In this document: positions 7,545 to 16,614 of the stretch, in pieces
How the letters are laid out: each line of letters opens with the position of its first letter
How positions within the stretch are numbered: position 1 is the stretch's first letter
From: an uncultured Verrucomicrobiota bacterium
Lineage (GTDB): Bacteria; Verrucomicrobiota; Verrucomicrobiia; Limisphaerales; UBA9464
Assembly (NCBI GenBank): GCA_903854475.1
Contig: CAINWP010000127.1
Location: 1-35,089, forward strand
Length of the DNA: 35,089 nucleotides
Reading direction: 5' to 3'
Program-made: the position numbers and the translations under genes
The notes under the pieces: model-generated
Seen by the model: the letters and a program-made list of their open reading frames with translations, nothing else
Databases searched by the model: none
What the model was told of the DNA's origin: nothing

Positions 7545-9197
7545 ATGAACAATAGTTTCCAAGAACTCCTGCAGCAATTGGCTTCCGTCTGGAAGACGAT
7601 CGGCATCAACCAGCGGGTCTCGATCGTCCTCGCCGGATTAGTCGTCTTGCTCGGTTTGGGCGGCATCGCGGTTTGGTCAAGCCGTGAAGACTACACCGTT
7701 CTCTTCGGCAACCTTGCTGAGGCCGAGGCGTCCAAGGTGATCAATGCGCTCGATGAGGCCAAAATTCCGTATAAGGTCCGGGGCGGTGGTAGCATCTCGG
7801 TGCCTGCCGACAAGGTGCATTCCCTGCGCATCCAATTGGCTGGCAAAGGGATTCCCGGTGGCGGTGCTACGGGGTTCTCTCTCTTCGATAAGCCCAACTT
7901 CGGCATTTCGGACTTTGTGCAGCGGGTCAATTACCTGAGGGCCATCCAAGGAGAATTGTCCCAGACCATTTCACGGGTCGATGGCATCGAGTCCGCCCAG
8001 GTCATGCTCGTGATGCCCGAGAACCGTTTGCTGGTGGAGTATCAGAAGAAACCGAGCGCCTCGGTGTTCCTGAAGCTGCGGGGTAACGTGCCCGTCCCTG
8101 CCTCGACAGTGAATGCCATTCGCTTCCTCGTTGCCAATGCGGTTGAGGGGCTCAACCCCGAGGGGGTCTCCATTACCGACAACATCGGCAACCTCCTGAC
8201 CGAGGCCTTTGATAATGATCCTATCACTGGGGCCACTTCGTCGCAGCTCAAGCAACGCCGCGAATACGAAAACTATTTAGCCAAAAAGGTGGAGTCGTTT
8301 CTGGCCCCCTACGTCGGGGGGCCGGCGCGGGTTATGGCGCGTGTGTCGGTCGACCTAGACTACACGAGCATGCAGCGCAAGGAGACCAAGTTTGACCCGG
8401 AGAGTCAGGTGAAGCGCACGGAAACCATCACCGATGAGCGAATCGACAACACTAGCTCGACCCTCACGGGCGCGGTCGGCGCACCGGGTGCGGCGACCAA
8501 TGCCAATACGGACACCAACAGTCCGGCCGGCACGGCGCCGATGACCAAGAACAACACCAGCAAAAAAGTCACCCAGAACAATTACGAGATCAACGAGATC
8601 ACCACGACGCAGAGTCAAATCCCAGGTTCTACCAAGCGCCTTTCGGCCGCGGTCTTTATACCCATCGAGTACACTGTGAGCGGGACCAATCGTGTGGCTG
8701 TTCCGCGCAGCCCGGTCGAGATGATGAAGATCCGGTCTGCTGTCCGGTCGGCCCTGGGAATTGTCACAAATAGCGTGGCCGGAAGGGTTGACGAATTGGC
8801 GGTCGAAGAAATCGCCTTCAATGATCAACCCTCCCTCGAGCTGTCTCAGCAGCTCGAAAAGAGTGAACGCCAGCGCCTTTGGACCGAGATCGCGCGTGAT
8901 TCAGTTTTCCCGCTCTTGGGTGTCGGAGTGCTGGCCTTGTTCTGGCGTATCTTCCAGAAGACCAGCATCGATGAAATCCCCATCGGAATCCCCATCGGAG
9001 CCGCCTCCGGGGATAGCGGATCCCAGATGAATAGCTTCGCCTCCGGCCTCAGGGCGGGTTCAGCCAGCGAACCGGATGAAGTTCAACCCTTCGTGATGAC
9101 TGCGGATATGATGAACCAGCTCATGAAGGAAAATCCCGCCAATATGACCCACGCGCTCCGCACCTGGATGACCCGCGGCGCCGAAAAATCAAAGTGA
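7545..9197 (+). CDS. fliF: Flagellar MS-ring protein FliF
   Basis: This is a 550-residue protein that forms the MS ring in the inner membrane, the base on which rod and C ring assemble. The first membrane segment lies at about residues 24-44 (VSIVLAGLVVLLGLGGIAVW). The periplasmic YscJ/FliF ring-building motif follows (YTVLFGNLAEAEASKVINAL, then GFSLFDKPNFGISDFVQRVN and YLRAIQGELSQTI). A Thr/Asn-rich, low-complexity loop lies in the middle near 8460-8560. The second membrane segment is near residue 452, and the cytoplasmic tail ends with a FliG-binding-type stretch, MTADMMNQLMKENPANMTHA. A GTG at 7542 directly precedes ATG 7545; either is possible. GAGGAT at 7525-7530 may act as a distant ribosome site. 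Confidence 0.97.
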   Translation: MNNSFQELLQQLASVWKTIGINQRVSIVLAGLVVLLGLGGIAVWSSREDYTVLFGNLAEAEASKVINALDEAKIPYKVRGGGSISVPADKVHSLRIQLAGKGIPGGGATGFSLFDKPNFGISDFVQRVNYLRAIQGELSQTISRVDGIESAQVMLVMPENRLLVEYQKKPSASVFLKLRGNVPVPASTVNAIRFLVANAVEGLNPEGVSITDNIGNLLTEAFDNDPITGATSSQLKQRREYENYLAKKVESFLAPYVGGPARVMARVSVDLDYTSMQRKETKFDPESQVKRTETITDERIDNTSSTLTGAVGAPGAATNANTDTNSPAGTAPMTKNNTSKKVTQNNYEINEITTTQSQIPGSTKRLSAAVFIPIEYTVSGTNRVAVPRSPVEMMKIRSAVRSALGIVTNSVAGRVDELAVEEIAFNDQPSLELSQQLEKSERQRLWTEIARDSVFPLLGVGVLALFWRIFQKTSIDEIPIGIPIGAASGDSGSQMNSFASGLRAGSASEPDEVQPFVMTADMMNQLMKENPANMTHALRTWMTRGAEKSK

Positions 9198-9203
9198 TCC
9201 GCT

Positions 9204-10229
9204 ATGGCTGCACCACTTCCCGAGATTTTGGCCTCGAGCCCCGCCGATTTTGCCCGTCTGACACGGACACAGAAGATCGCCTTGCTCTTGGTGGTCCTAG
9301 GAGAAGACACCGCGATCTCCTTTCTTCGAGGGCTTCAGCCCGACGAGTTGGAATCCATCTGCGCCGAGATGGCCAAGGTGGGGATGCTCTCCATTGAGAT
9401 GCAGAACACTGTCCTGAAAGAGTTTACAGATGTAGCCATCCATGCCAGCACCTCCCTGCGTGGAGGTTTAGATTTCACCCAATTGATGCTGGAAAAAGCC
9501 CTGGGCCTCTACAAGGCGGCTACTGTGATCAGCCGGGTGATGCCTACCCGCACGCCGGTCTCCTCGATGACGCAAATCGTTGAACTAGAGCCCCGGCAAA
9601 TCTTCAACCTGCTCAAGCTGGAACAGCCGCAGACGATCTCACTCATCCTCTCCTACCTGCCACCCGAGAAGGCTTCCCAGTTATTGGTCATGCTCAGGAG
9701 CGATCTGCGAGATCAGGTCATTGAGCGACTGGCTACTCTGTCAGCGACCCCCATCGAAATTGTCGAGAAGGTCGTCGAACAGCTCAATCGCAAGCTCGGT
9801 ACCCAGCACACGCGCGCCCTTAATCAAACCGGGGGCCTGAAGAGCGCGGCCAATTTGCTGAACTCGCTCGACAAGAATATGACCAAGTCCCTCCTGATGA
9901 ACATCGAGGAACGCAATCCGGAGCTTGGTCAGCAAATCCGCCAGAAGATGTTCACTTTTGAGGATGTGGCGACTCTGGATACCCCGGTTCTTCAGCGGGT
10001 GCTGCGCGAGGTGGATTTGCGCGATTTGGCGGTCGCCCTCAAAACGTCGAGCGATTCACTCAAGGGTGCGCTTCTCAGCGCGGTGTCCAAGCGTGCCGCC
10101 GAAACGGTGCAGGAAGAGATGAGTTTCATGGGTCCGCTCAAGCTGCGCGATATTGAGGCAGCCCAGATGCGCATCATTGAACTTGTCCGCAAATCCGAGG
10201 CCGACAACGAAGGGCTCAGCTCATCCTGA
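9204..10229 (+). CDS. fliG: Flagellar motor switch protein FliG
   Basis: This is a 341-residue C-ring protein that joins FliF to FliM and meets the stator. The N-terminal FliF-binding domain begins LTRTQKIALLLVVLGEDTAI. The middle domain has the EQPQTISLILSYLPPEKASQ sequence from about residue 140, matching the conserved EHPQT patch that contacts FliM. The C-terminal domain keeps the charged torque helix (DVATLDTPVLQRVLREVD, then LRDLAVALKTSSDSLKGALL). Length is normal for the family. The gene starts six bases after fliF and ends two bases before fliH. Confidence 0.98.
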   Translation: MAAPLPEILASSPADFARLTRTQKIALLLVVLGEDTAISFLRGLQPDELESICAEMAKVGMLSIEMQNTVLKEFTDVAIHASTSLRGGLDFTQLMLEKALGLYKAATVISRVMPTRTPVSSMTQIVELEPRQIFNLLKLEQPQTISLILSYLPPEKASQLLVMLRSDLRDQVIERLATLSATPIEIVEKVVEQLNRKLGTQHTRALNQTGGLKSAANLLNSLDKNMTKSLLMNIEERNPELGQQIRQKMFTFEDVATLDTPVLQRVLREVDLRDLAVALKTSSDSLKGALLSAVSKRAAETVQEEMSFMGPLKLRDIEAAQMRIIELVRKSEADNEGLSSS

Positions 10230-10231
10230 TT

Positions 10232-10822
10232 ATGCAACCAAAACCTGATTCGATCCCTATTGCCTTTGTCGAAGCCCTCCGCGAGGTCCAAGTCATCAAG
10301 GTTTCGCTCTCGGAATTGGAACGCAAATGGTGTCTGCGTGAGCAAGAGGCCTATGCGAGGGGTGTCGCCGACGGTGAAAGAGCGCTGAGTGAGCAACTCG
10401 TTCAGCAGCGCGCTGATCTGCGCCATCTCCAGAATCGGCTCTTCGTCCAGCTCGAGAATACTATTCCCCAGGTCGTGAGAGACTGCGAGCAGGCGCTCAT
10501 CGGCATCGCCTGGGAGACGGCTCGCAAAGTCGTCAACAGCATCGCGATTACCCCCAGCATCGTTGAGGCTGCCTTGGAGGAGTCGCTGGTTTCGCTCCGC
10601 CAGACGGGTCGGGTTCGGCTGCAGCTCCACGCCGAAGACCTTGCTCTCCTTGAAGGGGTCAACAGCCCGGTATTGCTCAAGGAGCTTGGAGGCGAGCGCA
10701 TCCGCTTCGAAGTGTCATCGGAGGTCGGGCGCGGTGGCTGCCTGGTGTACACCGATTTTGGGACAGTGGATGCCCGCCGAGAGGTGAAGCTCGAACTGCT
10801 GCGGCAAGCGATGGAATCATGA
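10232..10822 (+). CDS. fliH: Flagellar export ATPase regulator FliH
   Basis: This is a 196-residue cytoplasmic stator of the flagellar export ATPase. A charged coiled-coil N-terminal half, with ERKWCLREQEAYARGVADGE near residue 30, leads into the C-terminal FliH/SctL domain (ENTIPQVVRDCEQALIGIAW, then KVVNSIAITPSIVEAALEES). FliH is variable in sequence, so the call rests on the coiled coil, the C-terminal pattern and its place between fliG and fliI. The last four bases overlap the fliI start (ATGA), so the two are translationally coupled, in line with the FliH2-FliI complex. Confidence 0.88.
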   Translation: MQPKPDSIPIAFVEALREVQVIKVSLSELERKWCLREQEAYARGVADGERALSEQLVQQRADLRHLQNRLFVQLENTIPQVVRDCEQALIGIAWETARKVVNSIAITPSIVEAALEESLVSLRQTGRVRLQLHAEDLALLEGVNSPVLLKELGGERIRFEVSSEVGRGGCLVYTDFGTVDARREVKLELLRQAMES

Positions 10823-12165
10823 ACTCTTCAGGCACATCGCCGGGTCAACGATTGGGAGACATACTTGAGCGGGTGCGGAGCACGCGTGTGGTCGAGAATC
10901 GCGGCCGGGTTGTTCAACTCATCGGCTTGGTGATTGAGAGCGAGGGACCTCTTTGCGCCGTGGGAGAACTTTGTCGGATCGAGGGGGGCCACAAAAAGGG
11001 CGACGCGTTGGCCGAAGTGGTGGGCTTTCGTCAGGGGCGGGTGCTTCTGATGCCCTTGGCGGAGACCCATGGCATCCACCCCGGGTCCGAGGTGGTCGCA
11101 CTCGGGCACCCCTTGGAGGTTCCCGTGGGGGCGGATCTGCTGGGTCGGGTTCTCAATGGACTTGGGGAACCCATTGATGCGCTTCCACCCGTGAGGCCGG
11201 TGTTCCGGGCCCCATGTATGGCGCCACCACCTCACCCCTTGCAGCGCCGCCGAATCCGCGAAGTGTTTGGCACCGGGATTAAAACGCTCGACACGCTGAT
11301 TCCCGTCGGACGTGGGCAGCGTCTGGGAATCTTTGCTGGATCAGGCGTCGGCAAATCCACGCTCCTCGGTATGATGGCGGCCCAGGCGGAGGCTGACGTC
11401 AATGTCATCGCTTTGATCGGTGAGCGCGGTCGTGAGGTGCGAGAATTCTTGGAGAAGGATCTCTCGGAAGAGGGGCGTGCCAAATCGGTGATCGTGGTAG
11501 CCACCTCCAATGAGCCTGCATTGATGCGCATCAAGGGGGCCTACTCGGCCATGGCCATCGCTGAGTATTTTCGGGATCAAGGAAAATCGGTCCTTCTGAT
11601 GATGGATTCGGTGACCCGTTTTGCCATGGCCCAGCGGGAGATCGGACTGGCGGTGGGTGAGCCCCCCGCTACCCGGGGTTATACACCCAGCGTCTTTGCT
11701 CTCCTGCCCCAGTTGCTTGAACGGGCTGGTTCAGGACAGAGCGGATCCATCACTGCGTTCTTCACGGTTTTGGTCGAGGGAGACGACATGAATGAGCCGG
11801 TGGCAGACACGGTTCGAGGCATTCTCGACGGGCATATCGTGCTCGACCGGATGCTGGCACAACAGAACCACTATCCGGCCATTGACGTGCTCCAAAGCAT
11901 TAGTCGTCTTACCAGGGATTTATGCTCTGAGGAGCAGCTCCGTCTGGCTGGGCAGGCCCGCGAGCATCTTTCCAACTACAAGCGCAACGCGGACCTGATC
12001 AGCCTGGGGGCCTATGCGGCCGGCTCCAATCCGGCCATTGATGCCGCTATTCGCCTGAAGGAACCCCTGGAGACGTTTCTCCGGCAGGGAGTCGACCAGG
12101 GCGTGACTCCCGCCCAGGCCTGGGCAGGTCTTCAATCGGCCGTGAACGGAGGCAGATCTTCGTGA
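10819..12165 (+). CDS. fliI: Flagellum-specific ATP synthase FliI
   Basis: This is a 448-residue hexameric ATPase of the flagellar type III export system, related to the F1 beta subunit. It has the N-terminal beta-barrel, then the sequence GIKTLDTLIPVGRGQRLGIF and the Walker A loop GSGVGKST near residue 174. Next come the GERGREVREF segment and the Walker B region LLMMDSVTRFAMAQREIGLA near residue 260. GEPPATRGYTPSVFALLPQL and SITAFFTVLVEGDDMNEPVAD are type III ATPase signatures that separate it from true F1 subunits. The C-terminal helical domain is complete. The start overlaps fliH by four bases. Confidence 0.98.
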   Translation: MNSSGTSPGQRLGDILERVRSTRVVENRGRVVQLIGLVIESEGPLCAVGELCRIEGGHKKGDALAEVVGFRQGRVLLMPLAETHGIHPGSEVVALGHPLEVPVGADLLGRVLNGLGEPIDALPPVRPVFRAPCMAPPPHPLQRRRIREVFGTGIKTLDTLIPVGRGQRLGIFAGSGVGKSTLLGMMAAQAEADVNVIALIGERGREVREFLEKDLSEEGRAKSVIVVATSNEPALMRIKGAYSAMAIAEYFRDQGKSVLLMMDSVTRFAMAQREIGLAVGEPPATRGYTPSVFALLPQLLERAGSGQSGSITAFFTVLVEGDDMNEPVADTVRGILDGHIVLDRMLAQQNHYPAIDVLQSISRLTRDLCSEEQLRLAGQAREHLSNYKRNADLISLGAYAAGSNPAIDAAIRLKEPLETFLRQGVDQGVTPAQAWAGLQSAVNGGRSS

Positions 12166-12199
12166 GCACCTTGATTTCAAAATATTCACTCCGGTCACG

Positions 12200-12670
12200 A
12201 TGAAACGATTTCGATCCCGAGTCACAGCCCTCAGAGAGCTTCGACAACGTCGCGAAGAGGAAGCACTCCAAATTCACGCCCGGGCAGTTCGGAACCGTCA
12301 AGCGGCCGAAGCACAGTTTCAGGAGTGTCTCGGAGCCCTGTTGCGTCACCAGCAGGGAGTACAGGCCGAGTTGATGCGGGGATGTCCGGCTTCTCGGCTC
12401 GCACAACAGGATGGATACCGACTGTTGCTAGAACAACGGTGCGACGAGAGCCGTCAGCAGGTGGTTGAGGCCACTTCTGCGACCGCAGTGTCACTTCAGG
12501 CGGTTCTGCAAAGCCGACGTGACCGCGAAGTGGTTGAAAAATTCTGCGCCAAGGAGTTGGTCGATCACCAACGTGAACAGTTGAAGGAAGATCAGAAAAA
12601 TCTTGATGAAATGGCATTACGACGCCGGCCGGTCAATTTCGCTGCCTTTGGAATTTCTCGAAAATTGTGA
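12200..12670 (+). CDS. fliJ: Flagellar export protein FliJ
   Basis: This is a 156-residue, highly charged protein predicted to form one long antiparallel coiled coil, rich in Arg, Glu and Gln throughout. The N-terminus (MKRFRSRVTALRELRQRREEE) and the C-terminal EQLKEDQKNLDEMALRR are the usual FliJ pattern. FliJ inserts into the FliI hexamer and helps couple the export gate to proton flow. Length matches the family (about 147). Sequence identity in FliJ is low, so position after fliI supports the call. The stop overlaps the GTG start of the next gene (GTGA). Confidence 0.88.
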   Translation: MKRFRSRVTALRELRQRREEEALQIHARAVRNRQAAEAQFQECLGALLRHQQGVQAELMRGCPASRLAQQDGYRLLLEQRCDESRQQVVEATSATAVSLQAVLQSRRDREVVEKFCAKELVDHQREQLKEDQKNLDEMALRRRPVNFAAFGISRKL

Positions 12671-13317
12671 AATCTATCGCTATTCCCCTCATCGGGTCTC
12701 TGATTGGCGCACTGCTGTATCTGGCGGTCACCGCCGCTCTAATTCTTAAGGGATACAAGCCGCCAGCGCCGCCGCCAGCCAAGGTTGCAAAAGTTGCCGC
12801 GGTCGAAGAGTCAGTCGGCATTCAAGGGGCGCCTTTCGCCGGCAAGCATGCCGATGAACTCAATGGGACGACCCCTTCTTGGAAATACTACAACACGGAC
12901 GTCGAGTTTCTCATCAATTACCTCCAGCAAACGAGTAATTCGTTTCGGACTCGTCAGAAAGATTTGGACGAGTTGGGTCAACGGTTGGCAGCCGAGCGTG
13001 CTGAACTCGCGTCCGTGACCCAGTCGGTGGCCCGTCTGCGCGACGACATTGATCGTCAAGTGATCCGGATTCAGGACGACGAAGCCATTAATGTGAAGCG
13101 ATTGGCCAAGACTTACGGGGGTATGGAGCCTTCGAGTGTCGCGAAGATTTTTGCAGAGTTGGATGAAAAGCTCGTCGTGAAGATCATGAGCCAGATGAAG
13201 GACGAGCAAAATGCGTCCATTCTGGATGCCTTGGCCAAAGCCAGTGCCCAAGGTGCAAAACTGGCAGCGGTCTTGTCGGATAAACTGCGGCTGGTACCCA
13301 CCGGCAAGAAGTCATGA
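12667..13317 (+). CDS. MotE-like flagellar protein (FliJ-downstream, MgtE-N-like domain)
   Basis: This 216-residue protein has one N-terminal membrane segment (residues 5-28), a Pro/Ala-rich linker (PPAPPPAK), a coiled coil around residues 88-140, and a C-terminal helical domain. That domain (AKTYGGMEPSSVAKIFAELD, then EKLVVKIMSQMKDEQNASIL) is the MgtE-N-like fold found in MotE/FlbB-type proteins. In other bacteria MotE acts in stator assembly or as a chaperone for MotC, and its gene commonly lies between fliJ and fliK, as here. It starts with GTG inside the fliJ stop and ends overlapping the fliK start (ATGA). The motE label is by domain order and position rather than close sequence match. 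Confidence 0.78.
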   Translation: MKSIAIPLIGSLIGALLYLAVTAALILKGYKPPAPPPAKVAKVAAVEESVGIQGAPFAGKHADELNGTTPSWKYYNTDVEFLINYLQQTSNSFRTRQKDLDELGQRLAAERAELASVTQSVARLRDDIDRQVIRIQDDEAINVKRLAKTYGGMEPSSVAKIFAELDEKLVVKIMSQMKDEQNASILDALAKASAQGAKLAAVLSDKLRLVPTGKKS

Positions 13318-15986
13318 CCACGCTCAGTTCGCTAGGGGGGGAGACGCTGTTGTTTCCGACCATGGCTGTGGTGGCAGGAGCCGGAGCTCTAGGGGTTCCA
13401 GAACGTCTGGATGGCGAGTCTTTGTTTGCGTCGATGGTCACAGGAGCACTGACGTCGATGCTCGGCGATGGGGGGTTCCATCCGCCCTCATTCGTTGGCG
13501 ATGAGTCATCGGTAGAGCTTTCGGTCCATGTAGCGGAGTCTTTTTTTGGTGGGCTCAACGGAGAGGTCAACGGACAGGTCAACGGAGAGGTTTACCCGGC
13601 GCCGACGATCGAGAAAACTGTGCCACCAGTCCGGGGATTCAAGATCTCGGAACCCCCGCTGGGATCGGACTTGCGTCCGTCGCCCGCCCCGCCTCATGCG
13701 CCTCGTTGGGGTCTGCGATGGGGCGATCGAACAACCTTGAACGGTGCGGATGATTCAGAACCGTCTCTTTGGGCAAATTACCAACCGAAGGAAGATTCCA
13801 ACGATGAAGTCGTCTCCCGTAAGTCTAGTCTAAGGATCATCGAGAGTGCTGGGATTCCCACTTGGGCCTCAATGACCGGGGCGCCACTCCCTTGGGTGCC
13901 CCCGTTGATGCCCCCGTTGATGCCCCCGTTGATGCCCCCGTTGATGCCCCCGGAGGAGGAGTCCTCGCCTGCACCGGTTTGTTCAGGTGGCTCGGAGCCT
14001 TCAGGCACCCTCTCTTCCTTCGGACCGATGCCGCCGCCCCTCGCCGGCCATGGGGTCTCCCCAATCCCATTCCCACGGGCCCCCTTGTCGGGCGGCCGAT
14101 CCTCAGACCTACCCGCTCTCCTCCAGCAGCCTGCCGAGTCGGTTCGCGCCGGAAATGAAACGTGTCAGGTGTCGACAACGTCCGTCGCCGTGGAAATAGC
14201 GACGACTCGGGAAACGGTTTCAGGCGCCTTACAGTTTCAGGTGCAGGAGACAGGGTGGCAACGTGTTGATTCAGAGACTCCGCGGCCCGATCCGATCGGA
14301 CTTATGGGCCCAGCCTTGCGCGGATCGCGGAGCGAGGTGAAAACACGGGTATCACCGATCTCACGCTCCGTTGGAATCGACGCCTCAACCGGGGAACCGC
14401 CGTCCGTGGTTGCTGCCTTGACGGGGCTCTCCGGAGAGTCGCCTTCGGAGCCGCGTGTCGTATTCATCTCTGGTTCAAGTAAGCACCTCGAAGAGGAGTC
14501 TGCCCGTTGGGGTTCTGCGGCTGCGGGACGTTGGTGGTCGCTCTCTAATCCCGGATCCCCGCTAGAGATCGTGGCCACGGTGTCTGAACCGGTCGCCAAT
14601 AACGGATTCCCGTCGCAGCGTGATCGCACTGATGCAGGTCGATTCGCTGGTGGGGTTCCACAAATGAACATCCAACCAACCTTGGGGCAAAACCCATCAG
14701 TGGCTCTCACTCCGGTTTCAGGGCCGGAGGTCGCCGCACGGGAATGGCTACCTTCCGGCTTTACGAAGCTGAGGCAGCCTTTGGCGGATTCACGGTCGGC
14801 TTCACGGTCGGAGCCACCTCGAGTTCTAGCCCCTGTCTTCCAGTTGATTCCCGCACCTTCGGCGCAGCCCGCATCGGAAACTATGCTTTCGAAAATGACA
14901 CCATTTGGGGAACGGCTCGCTCCGGTACCGATCGACGAGCCCGTTTCGGGCAGCGGTGGACAGTTACTCGAAAATGCCTTCGCAGCCTCCCATGATCGGG
15001 GCACGGAAGAGGTTGTTTCGAAAGCTGCGGGAGATTTGAAAATATCGGAGGGGATAAAAAGTTTCCCGCAACCGACGAACTTGCCTCCCTCGAGGTCGGC
15101 AGACATTGCCTACGGGGGCTCGGGAGAACCGCCCAACCACGGGTTGTTAGACAAAGGATCGGGTTCTGAATCTAAATTAGATAAAAACCAAGAAACCCCT
15201 GAAAAACAGGCGTTTCATGACCGTGCGACCCCATCGGGGAAGGGAGGCGACGTGGAGGTGGTGGCGCATTGTAGTCGGTCTGGCATGACTCATGCGGGAG
15301 CCGAGACAGCGATGGCTTCCGATCGGTTCCAAACCTCTGTCCCTCAGACTGCGCCCCAGCGGCGCGGTGTCGGATCCTTGGACTCGGCCCCCATTGGTGA
15401 TTTGTCTGTTTCGAAGGACACCGATCCCTCGATGAGAATGCCGCCATTCGCTCCGGCGATCAGCGAGTTGAGTCGATGCCCTGAGACCGCTGAGGGGGTT
15501 GCTCTTCCCCAGGCACGGTCTACCACCCGCCTCTCGGATCAACTCTCCGGTGAGGTAGTTCTATTGCAGCGGTTGCGCACGGCATCGATGACGGCCGTCC
15601 TTCGGCCTGATGCGGGTTCCGAGTTGAGGGTCGAACTTCGGCGTCGCGATGGGCGGGTCGAAATTCGCGCCACGCTCGAGCGGGGAGATGCGCAAGCCAT
15701 CGCCGAGGGTTGGCCCGAATTGCAGCTACAGCTCCGCGCCCAGGGGGTTCATTTGCTCCCTTTAGAGCGAGAGGGCACGCCGGACTCCTCCAAGGCATTC
15801 TCAGATCCAGATGGTGAGCGATCGGCTCAATCCGGAGGGCGAGGGCGCAACCAGCACTTGGCTCAAGACTCAGGCCCTGGGATGGGTGGCGAGGCGGGGC
15901 AGAAGGCTCGATCCCATCCGGCTCGTTCGGCCTCACCTGCCGCCCTCAAGCCTGCTCACCGTCCTCTTTTGGAATCCTGGGCCTGA
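13314..15986 (+). CDS. fliK: Flagellar hook-length control protein FliK (large, repeat-containing)
   Basis: This 890-residue protein is more than twice the length of E. coli FliK (about 375-405). Almost all of it is a Pro/Ser/Gly-rich, low-complexity ruler region with no recognisable domain. The C-terminal part, residues about 745-830, is the Flg_hook (FliK C) domain: GEVVLLQRLRTASMTAVLRP, then GSELRVELRRRDGRVEIRAT, ending GWPELQLQLRAQGVHLLPLE. FliK is secreted during hook growth and flips the export switch at FlhB. Three separate 12-bp in-frame tandem repeats occur (13554-13589, 13904-13951, 14789-14812). The ATG overlaps the stop of the motE-like gene, and flgD follows after four bases. Identity is secure from the C-terminal domain and position; the ruler part is fast-evolving. 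Confidence 0.88.
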   Translation: MTTLSSLGGETLLFPTMAVVAGAGALGVPERLDGESLFASMVTGALTSMLGDGGFHPPSFVGDESSVELSVHVAESFFGGLNGEVNGQVNGEVYPAPTIEKTVPPVRGFKISEPPLGSDLRPSPAPPHAPRWGLRWGDRTTLNGADDSEPSLWANYQPKEDSNDEVVSRKSSLRIIESAGIPTWASMTGAPLPWVPPLMPPLMPPLMPPLMPPEEESSPAPVCSGGSEPSGTLSSFGPMPPPLAGHGVSPIPFPRAPLSGGRSSDLPALLQQPAESVRAGNETCQVSTTSVAVEIATTRETVSGALQFQVQETGWQRVDSETPRPDPIGLMGPALRGSRSEVKTRVSPISRSVGIDASTGEPPSVVAALTGLSGESPSEPRVVFISGSSKHLEEESARWGSAAAGRWWSLSNPGSPLEIVATVSEPVANNGFPSQRDRTDAGRFAGGVPQMNIQPTLGQNPSVALTPVSGPEVAAREWLPSGFTKLRQPLADSRSASRSEPPRVLAPVFQLIPAPSAQPASETMLSKMTPFGERLAPVPIDEPVSGSGGQLLENAFAASHDRGTEEVVSKAAGDLKISEGIKSFPQPTNLPPSRSADIAYGGSGEPPNHGLLDKGSGSESKLDKNQETPEKQAFHDRATPSGKGGDVEVVAHCSRSGMTHAGAETAMASDRFQTSVPQTAPQRRGVGSLDSAPIGDLSVSKDTDPSMRMPPFAPAISELSRCPETAEGVALPQARSTTRLSDQLSGEVVLLQRLRTASMTAVLRPDAGSELRVELRRRDGRVEIRATLERGDAQAIAEGWPELQLQLRAQGVHLLPLEREGTPDSSKAFSDPDGERSAQSGGRGRNQHLAQDSGPGMGGEAGQKARSHPARSASPAALKPAHRPLLESWA
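13554..13589 (+). repeat. Tandem 12-bp repeat in fliK, 3 units
   Basis: There are three units of GTCAACGGAGAG (the first has C for G at its start; the middle one has C for G in the tenth place). Each unit is 12 bp and keeps the reading frame, giving LNGE-VNGQ-VNGE. Confidence 0.9.
13904..13951 (+). repeat. Tandem 12-bp repeat in fliK, 4 perfect units
   Basis: There are four identical copies of GTTGATGCCCCC. The frame is kept and each copy adds the four residues Leu-Met-Pro-Pro. Perfect identity suggests recent slippage and possible copy-number variation between strains. Confidence 0.95.
14789..14812 (+). repeat. 12-bp tandem duplication in fliK, 2 units
   Basis: TTCACGGTCGGC is followed by TTCACGGTCGGA, encoding SRSA-SRSE in the fliK frame. 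It is the third 12-bp in-frame duplication in the gene. Confidence 0.8.
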
Positions 15987-15990
15987 ATTC

Positions 15991-16590
15991 ATGAATCTCG
16001 ACACTTCAAACCGAACCCTCGCGAACTCCTACGAGGCTACTGCTCTCGGCGGGTCCACTTCGTTGACCGATCCATCCGGAGCACAAATAACCGGTCGCAA
16101 GCCCAACCGCACTTTGGGTCAGGATGACTTTTTCAAGCTGATCGCTGCCCAGTTTTCCTACCAGGATCCGCTTAATCCCCAAAAGGATACTGATTTCATC
16201 GCCCAGATGGCTCAGTTCAACACGCTGGACCAAACCCGATTAATGCAGACGGACATCGCCGGCCTGCGCTCTCAGTTCAAGGGCTCCCAAGCCAATCAAT
16301 TCCTGGGGCAATGGGTGTCCCTTCAAGATCCGGCCACCCAGAAGACCGTCGAAGGACTGGTCACCGAGGTTCGATTTAATGGGGGTAATCCGCAGCTCGT
16401 CGTTGGCGATGTGCCGTACGACCTGTCCCGAGTGAACATTGTCAGGGCTCCGGAAGTGCCAGATTTGAAGCCTGCCGGATCGGCTGTGCTCCCCAAGGCG
16501 GATTCGTTCCCAACGTCCCCACTCAGCGCTACCGAACTCAAACTCCTTCCGAAGAAACTGGGTCAAATCCTTGGCTCGATCGCTCAATAA
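15991..16590 (+). CDS. flgD: Flagellar hook cap/assembly protein FlgD
   Basis: This is a 199-residue hook cap protein. The N-terminal FlgD domain is very clear: LGQDDFFKLIAAQFSYQDPL, then NPQKDTDFIAQMAQFNTLDQ, at about residues 42-85. The C-terminal part is a short beta-rich FlgD-type domain (VEGLVTEVRFNGGNPQLVVG, then DLSRVNIV). It guides polymerisation of hook subunits and is later displaced. The open frame continues upstream into the fliK 3' end in another frame. ATG 15991, four bases after the fliK stop, gives the expected N-terminus. A slightly shorter C-terminus than E. coli FlgD (231) suggests a reduced tudor/Ig-like part. Confidence 0.95.
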   Translation: MNLDTSNRTLANSYEATALGGSTSLTDPSGAQITGRKPNRTLGQDDFFKLIAAQFSYQDPLNPQKDTDFIAQMAQFNTLDQTRLMQTDIAGLRSQFKGSQANQFLGQWVSLQDPATQKTVEGLVTEVRFNGGNPQLVVGDVPYDLSRVNIVRAPEVPDLKPAGSAVLPKADSFPTSPLSATELKLLPKKLGQILGSIAQ

Positions 16591-16614
16591 ACGTTCAAAA
16601 CCTCAGATAAACCT

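Noticed and set aside
13904..13951. CRISPR-like short repeat array
   Set aside because: The repeats are 12 bp, contiguous, without spacers, and keep the fliK reading frame.
13837..14178. Collagen-like repeat on the minus strand opposite the fliK 12-bp repeat
   Set aside because: The repetitive peptide is only the antisense reading of the 13904-13951 tandem repeat.
14237..15106. Long minus-strand open frame (289 codons) inside fliK
   Set aside because: It is antisense to the low-complexity, Ser/Pro-rich part of fliK; the composition makes stop codons rare on both strands. No start signal or domain is seen.
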